Assembly: GCF_004784465.1 (NCBI RefSeq)
Contig: NZ_SRRU01000001.1
Span: 62,001-126,000 of the forward strand
DNA: 64,000 bases
Direction: 5' to 3'
Source of the DNA: Streptomyces griseoluteus
GTDB taxonomy: Bacteria; Actinomycetota; Actinomycetes; Streptomycetales; Streptomycetaceae
A program made the translations under genes and the position numbers. Position 1 is the first letter of the stretch; each line of letters begins with the position of its first letter. Positions 60,885 to 64,000 of this stretch are shown here, one piece after another. Under the pieces are notes generated by a model. It saw nothing but the letters and a program-made list of their open reading frames with translations, made no database searches and was not told where the DNA came from.

Positions 60885-62179
60885 GCTGGCTGCCCGCCCC
60901 CGTGGAGGAGCTCTTCGGCCCCGACGCCACCGCCGAGGAGTCGTACGACGTCCTCACCGTCGACGTGCCTCCCGCCGCGTGGCTCACCGCGCTCGAGACG
61001 GCTCGTACGACGCTGACCTGTACCTACTTCGACTGGCTGAGCGCGGTCGACGAACCCGGTACCGGGTTCCGGGTCTCCGCCCACGTCGTCGCCCTGCACC
61101 CGGTCCGCCGCCTGCTGGTGCGCACGACCGTCCCGCACGAGGCGCCGGTGCTGCCGAGCGCCGTCGGCGTGTACGCGGGCGCCGCCTGGCACGAGCGGGA
61201 GACCCACGAGATGTTCGGGGTCGACTTCACGGGCCACCCCGCGCTGGACCACCTCCTCCTGCCGGAGAACTTCGAGGGCCACCCCCTCCGCAAGGACTTC
61301 GTTCTCGCCGCCCGCGTCGCCAAGGCGTGGCCGGGGGCGAAGGAACCGGGCGAGTCGGAGCACGGCGGCCCCAAGCGGCGCCAGATGCTGCCGCCGGGGG
61401 TGCCTGATCCCAACGAGTGGGGCCCGCTGAAGGGCCAGCTGCCACCCGCGCCGTCGCGTCCCGCGCGGGCGGCTGCGGCGGGCGAGCGGCCGGCTCGGCG
61501 GGCTCGCGCTGCGGGGGAGCCGGGGGGCGGCGCGGCGGAGGAGGCTGTGCGACCTCGGCGGGCTCGGAGCGCCAGTGAGGGATCTGCGAGTCAGGGTGCT
61601 CCGGAGCCGGAGGGTGCTGCTGCTGGGCCTCGCCGGATGCGGAGTGCGAGCGAGGGGTCGGCGAGTCAGGCGGCTCGGGAGCCGGGGGCTGCTGCGCCTC
61701 GGCGGACGCGGAGTGCCAGCGAGGGCTCGGTGAGTCAGAGTTCGGCGGAGCCGGGTGCCGGGGCCTCGCCGCGCCGGATGCGGAGTGCGAGTCAGGGGTC
61801 GGCCGGCCAGGGGTCTCCGGAGGGTGTGCAGGCCCCTGCCGAGACGCCGACCGAGGCACCCAGGGGGCCGCGCAGGTCGCGCAGCGCCTCGCAGGGATCG
61901 GCCTCGCAGCGAACCGGGACGCCCGAGCCTGCTGAGCCCTCGGTACCGGCAGGGCCGACCGAGTCTTCGGAACCGAGTGGACCGAGCGGGCCTGCCGAGC
62001 CCGCACAGCCGACCGAGCCGAAGAAGCCGGCCGAGCCGGCGCGGCGTCGCAGCGCCGACGCGCCCTGGCATCACGCCCGTCCGGCCTTCGAGGAGGCCGA
62101 CGAGCGGCCGAAGACACCCCCCGCTCCCGAGCAAGAACCCACCGACACCCCCGACGACCCCGCAGGAGGCGCGCAGTGA
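60881..62179 (+). CDS. nuoC: NADH-quinone oxidoreductase subunit C, second copy, with RSAS-repeat tail
   Basis: Residues 1-150 are a normal NuoC domain ([17 protein letters not shown] about 104-119, then [12 protein letters not shown]). The remaining 280 residues are a long Ala/Arg/Ser/Pro-rich extension. It contains five copies of RRxRSASxGSxxQ (residues 226-238, 251-263, 274-286, 298-310, 331-343), then a Pro/Glu-rich end. NuoC proteins are usually 150-250 residues. The extension has no cluster motif and no membrane segment. The stop overlaps nuoH2, so no nuoD follows. Confidence 0.92.
   Translation: MSWLPAPVEELFGPDATAEESYDVLTVDVPPAAWLTALETARTTLTCTYFDWLSAVDEPGTGFRVSAHVVALHPVRRLLVRTTVPHEAPVLPSAVGVYAGAAWHERETHEMFGVDFTGHPALDHLLLPENFEGHPLRKDFVLAARVAKAWPGAKEPGESEHGGPKRRQMLPPGVPDPNEWGPLKGQLPPAPSRPARAAAAGERPARRARAAGEPGGGAAEEAVRPRRARSASEGSASQGAPEPEGAAAGPRRMRSASEGSASQAAREPGAAAPRRTRSASEGSVSQSSAEPGAGASPRRMRSASQGSAGQGSPEGVQAPAETPTEAPRGPRRSRSASQGSASQRTGTPEPAEPSVPAGPTESSEPSGPSGPAEPAQPTEPKKPAEPARRRSADAPWHHARPAFEEADERPKTPPAPEQEPTDTPDDPAGGAQ
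61556..61909 (+). repeat. RRxRSASxGSxxQ protein repeats in nuoC2
   Basis: Five repeat units 23-33 residues apart start to start. The core is Arg-Arg-x-Arg-Ser-Ala-Ser-(Glu/Gln)-Gly-Ser. The spacers are poorly conserved and rich in Ala, Gly, Pro and Glu. The repeated serines after arginines resemble basophilic kinase sites. Confidence 0.88.
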
Positions 62180-63144
62180 ACGACGTGCTGGACGTCGCCC
62201 TGCGACTCGTCGTCGTGTTCCTCGTGTTCCTGACGTTGCCGCTGGTCATCGGGCAGACCGAGCACAAGGTGATGGCGCACATGCAGGGCCGCCTCGGCCC
62301 GATGTACGCGGGCGGCTTCCACGGCTGGGCCCAGCTCGTCGCGGACGGCGTGAAGTTCGCGCAGAAGGAGGACGTGGTCCCGGCGGGAGCCGACCGCCGC
62401 GTCTTCCAACTCGCGCCGGCCGTGGCCCTGTTGCCTTACCTCCTCGTACTGCTCGCCATCCCGATCGGCCCGAGCGCCGGTGCCGTGGGCCAAGTGCTGG
62501 ACGCCGGCATCTTCTTCGTGCTCGCGGTGATGGGCGTGGGCGTCCTCGGCTCGCTGATGGCGGGCTGGGCCAGCGCGAACAAGTTCTCCCTGCTCGGCGG
62601 CCTGCGCACCGCCGCCCAGTTGCTCGCCTACGAACTCCCGATGCTGCTCGCCGCCGCCTCCGTGGCGATGGCGGCCGGCACGGTCTCGCTGCCCGGCATC
62701 GTGGGCGCCTTCCACTGGTGGTGGCTGCCCTGGCAGCTCATCGGCGCGGTGGTGTTCTTCGTCGCCGGACTCGCCGAGCTGCAACGGCCGCCGTTCGACA
62801 TGCCGGTGGCCGACTCGGAGATCATCTTCGGGGCGTACACCGAGTACACCGGTCTGCGCTTCGCCCTGTTCCTGCTCGCGGAGTACGCGGGGATCGTCGT
62901 CCTGTGCGGTCTGACCACCGTGCTGTTCCTGGGTGGCTGGCACGGCCCCTGGGGCGCCGACGGGCTCGGCTGGGTGTGGACCCTGGTGAAGACCGCGATC
63001 CTCGCCTTCCTGGTGATCTGGCTCCGGGTCACCTACCCCCGGCTGCGCGAGGACCAGCTCCAGAAGCTGTCCTGGACCCTCCTCGTCCCGCTCGCCCTCG
63101 CCCAGATCGCCCTCACCGGCGTCGTCAAGGTGGTGACCGCCTGA
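62176..63144 (+). CDS. nuoH: NADH-quinone oxidoreductase subunit H, second copy
   Basis: The 322-residue membrane subunit has about eight helices and the NuoH segments [14 protein letters not shown] (about 29-42) and [26 protein letters not shown] in shorter parts (about 200-225), ending [17 protein letters not shown]. It lacks the long tail of the first NuoH (453 residues). The GTG overlaps nuoC2 by 4 bases and the stop overlaps nuoI2 by 1 base. This quinone-channel subunit would need a NuoD, not encoded here. Confidence 0.94.
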   Translation: MNDVLDVALRLVVVFLVFLTLPLVIGQTEHKVMAHMQGRLGPMYAGGFHGWAQLVADGVKFAQKEDVVPAGADRRVFQLAPAVALLPYLLVLLAIPIGPSAGAVGQVLDAGIFFVLAVMGVGVLGSLMAGWASANKFSLLGGLRTAAQLLAYELPMLLAAASVAMAAGTVSLPGIVGAFHWWWLPWQLIGAVVFFVAGLAELQRPPFDMPVADSEIIFGAYTEYTGLRFALFLLAEYAGIVVLCGLTTVLFLGGWHGPWGADGLGWVWTLVKTAILAFLVIWLRVTYPRLREDQLQKLSWTLLVPLALAQIALTGVVKVVTA

Positions 63145-63734
63145 TGTCTCCCGTACCCGGCTCCGGCCTGGCCAAGGGCCTCGCCGTCACCCTCCGCACG
63201 ATGACGAAGAAGACCGTCACCGAGCGCTATCCCGACGTCCAGCCCGACCTGCCGCCCCGCACGCGCGGCGTGATCGGCCTGTTCGAGGAGAACTGCACGG
63301 TCTGCATGCTCTGCGCCCGTGAGTGCCCCGACTGGTGCATCTACATCGACTCCCACAAGGAGACCGTCCCGGCCGCCGCCCCCGGCGGCCGCGAGCGCAG
63401 CCGGAACGTCCTCGACCGGTTCGCCATCGACTTCTCCCTCTGCATGTACTGCGGCATCTGCATCGAGGTCTGCCCCTTCGACGCGCTGTTCTGGTCCCCG
63501 GAGTTCGAGTACGCCGAGACCGACATCCGCGAACTGACCCACGAGCGCGACAAGCTCCGCGAGTGGATGTGGACCGTCCCGGCCCCGCCCGCGCTGGACC
63601 CGCACGCGGAGGAGCCGAAGGAGATCGCGGCCGCCCGCAAGAGCGCCGACAAACTGGCCGCCGCCCGGGCGGCCGAGCAAGCCCGGGCCGCCGAGCAGGC
63701 CGACCAGAACCCGGACCAGGAGGGAGAGCAGTGA
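63144..63734 (+). CDS. nuoI: NADH-quinone oxidoreductase subunit I, second copy
   Basis: A 196-residue ferredoxin-like subunit with two intact [4Fe-4S] motifs: [15 protein letters not shown] (about 52-66) and [14 protein letters not shown] (about 96-109). The C-terminal 40 residues are Ala/Glu/Gln-rich and may form a helix ([16 protein letters not shown]). This subunit could take electrons directly from ferredoxin if no NADH module is present. The ATG shares bases with the nuoH2 stop. Confidence 0.94.
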   Translation: MSPVPGSGLAKGLAVTLRTMTKKTVTERYPDVQPDLPPRTRGVIGLFEENCTVCMLCARECPDWCIYIDSHKETVPAAAPGGRERSRNVLDRFAIDFSLCMYCGICIEVCPFDALFWSPEFEYAETDIRELTHERDKLREWMWTVPAPPALDPHAEEPKEIAAARKSADKLAAARAAEQARAAEQADQNPDQEGEQ

Positions 63735-64000
63735 GCCTCGCCGCCACCGCCCCGTACGGCTTCCTGTCCCCGACCGGCGTCGAGATCGCGTTCCTCCTCG
63801 TCGGCCTGGTCACCCTCGGCGCCGCGCTGATCACCGTCACCACCCGCCAGCTGGTGCACGCCGCCCTGTGGCTGGTGGTCACCCTCGGCGGCCTGGCCGT
63901 CGAATACCTCCTGCTCACCGCCGAGTTCATCGCCTGGGTGCAGGTCCTCATCTACGTCGGCTCCGTCGTCGTCCTCCTTCTCTTCGGGCTGATGCTCACC
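63731..64000 (+). CDS. nuoJ: NADH-quinone oxidoreductase subunit J, second copy (3' truncated)
   Basis: The first 90 codons are visible before the window ends. They show two or three helices, including [21 protein letters not shown], the pi-bulge helix typical of NuoJ. AGGGAGAG lies just upstream of the GTG, which overlaps the nuoI2 stop by 4 bases. Further genes of the cluster (probably K to N) should follow beyond the window. Confidence 0.9.
   Translation, partial: MSLAATAPYGFLSPTGVEIAFLLVGLVTLGAALITVTTRQLVHAALWLVVTLGGLAVEYLLLTAEFIAWVQVLIYVGSVVVLLLFGLMLT

Noticed and set aside
61556..61909. CRISPR-like array
   Set aside because: Units vary in length and sequence at the DNA level and keep the reading frame, so this is a protein repeat.
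61227..62282. Minus-strand frame rich in Pro/Ser opposite nuoC2
   Set aside because: Its repeats are the reverse reading of the RSAS repeats; the plus-strand frame contains the conserved NuoC domain.

Overview
The window is chromosomal DNA from a Streptomyces or very close relative. The evidence is very high GC with strong third-position bias, frequent GTG starts, GTGA/ATGA stop-start overlaps, the futalosine route to menaquinone, and actinobacterial families (DUF4229, HxlR, LuxR-type two-component pairs, PASTA proteins, a Ser/Thr kinase, NlpC/P60). I see no IS element, prophage, CRISPR array, tRNA or rRNA. Both ends cut genes: ubiX at the left, a second nuoJ at the right.

Region 1 (1-15.1 kb) is largely a menaquinone region. 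It holds ubiX (partial), an AsnC regulator, mqnE, mqnA, mqnC, a catalytically dead amidohydrolase-like protein, menG and a geranylgeranyl-reductase-family flavoprotein. Between them lie an acyl-CoA ligase, a cold-shock gene, a Ser/Thr kinase overlapping a prepilin peptidase, two GNAT enzymes and a lone PASTA protein. Region 2 (15.1-16.7 kb) has a peptide deformylase and a secreted NlpC/P60 hydrolase. Region 3 (16.7-33.4 kb) is a 764-base control region and then a complete 14-gene complex I operon, nuoA-N. The nuo promoter carries a Rex-type inverted repeat and three phased AGATCAC repeats, and the operon ends in a strong terminator.

Region 4 (33.4-53.1 kb) is mixed: a Uma2-fold protein, recQ, an M56 peptidase, a fumarylacetoacetase-family hydrolase, an ATP-grasp/flavoprotein pair of unknown role, a HAD phosphatase, a short SLT-like secreted protein under a c-di-AMP (ydaO-type) riboswitch, a polyprenyl diphosphate synthase (probably the menaquinone tail), a LolA-like protein with an ABC exporter, and small redox, transport and regulatory genes. 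Region 5 (53.1-64 kb) is a 2-oxoacid:ferredoxin oxidoreductase (korAB), a response regulator with two histidine kinases sharing an almost identical 0.6 kb segment, and a second partial complex I operon A-B-C-H-I-J that lacks nuoD, E, F and G where they would be expected. Its NuoC has a long Arg/Ser-rich repeat tail.

The genes form a respiratory theme: menaquinone head group, tail and tail reduction; NADH:menaquinone oxidoreductase; and a ferredoxin-reducing enzyme beside a second complex I that has no NADH module here. The most unusual items are the RSAS-repeat NuoC, the D-less second complex I, the mosaic histidine kinases, the barrel-less amidohydrolase beside mqnC, the ATP-grasp/flavoprotein cassette and the phased repeats upstream of nuo. 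Assignments rest on reading motifs and context; no database search was run.
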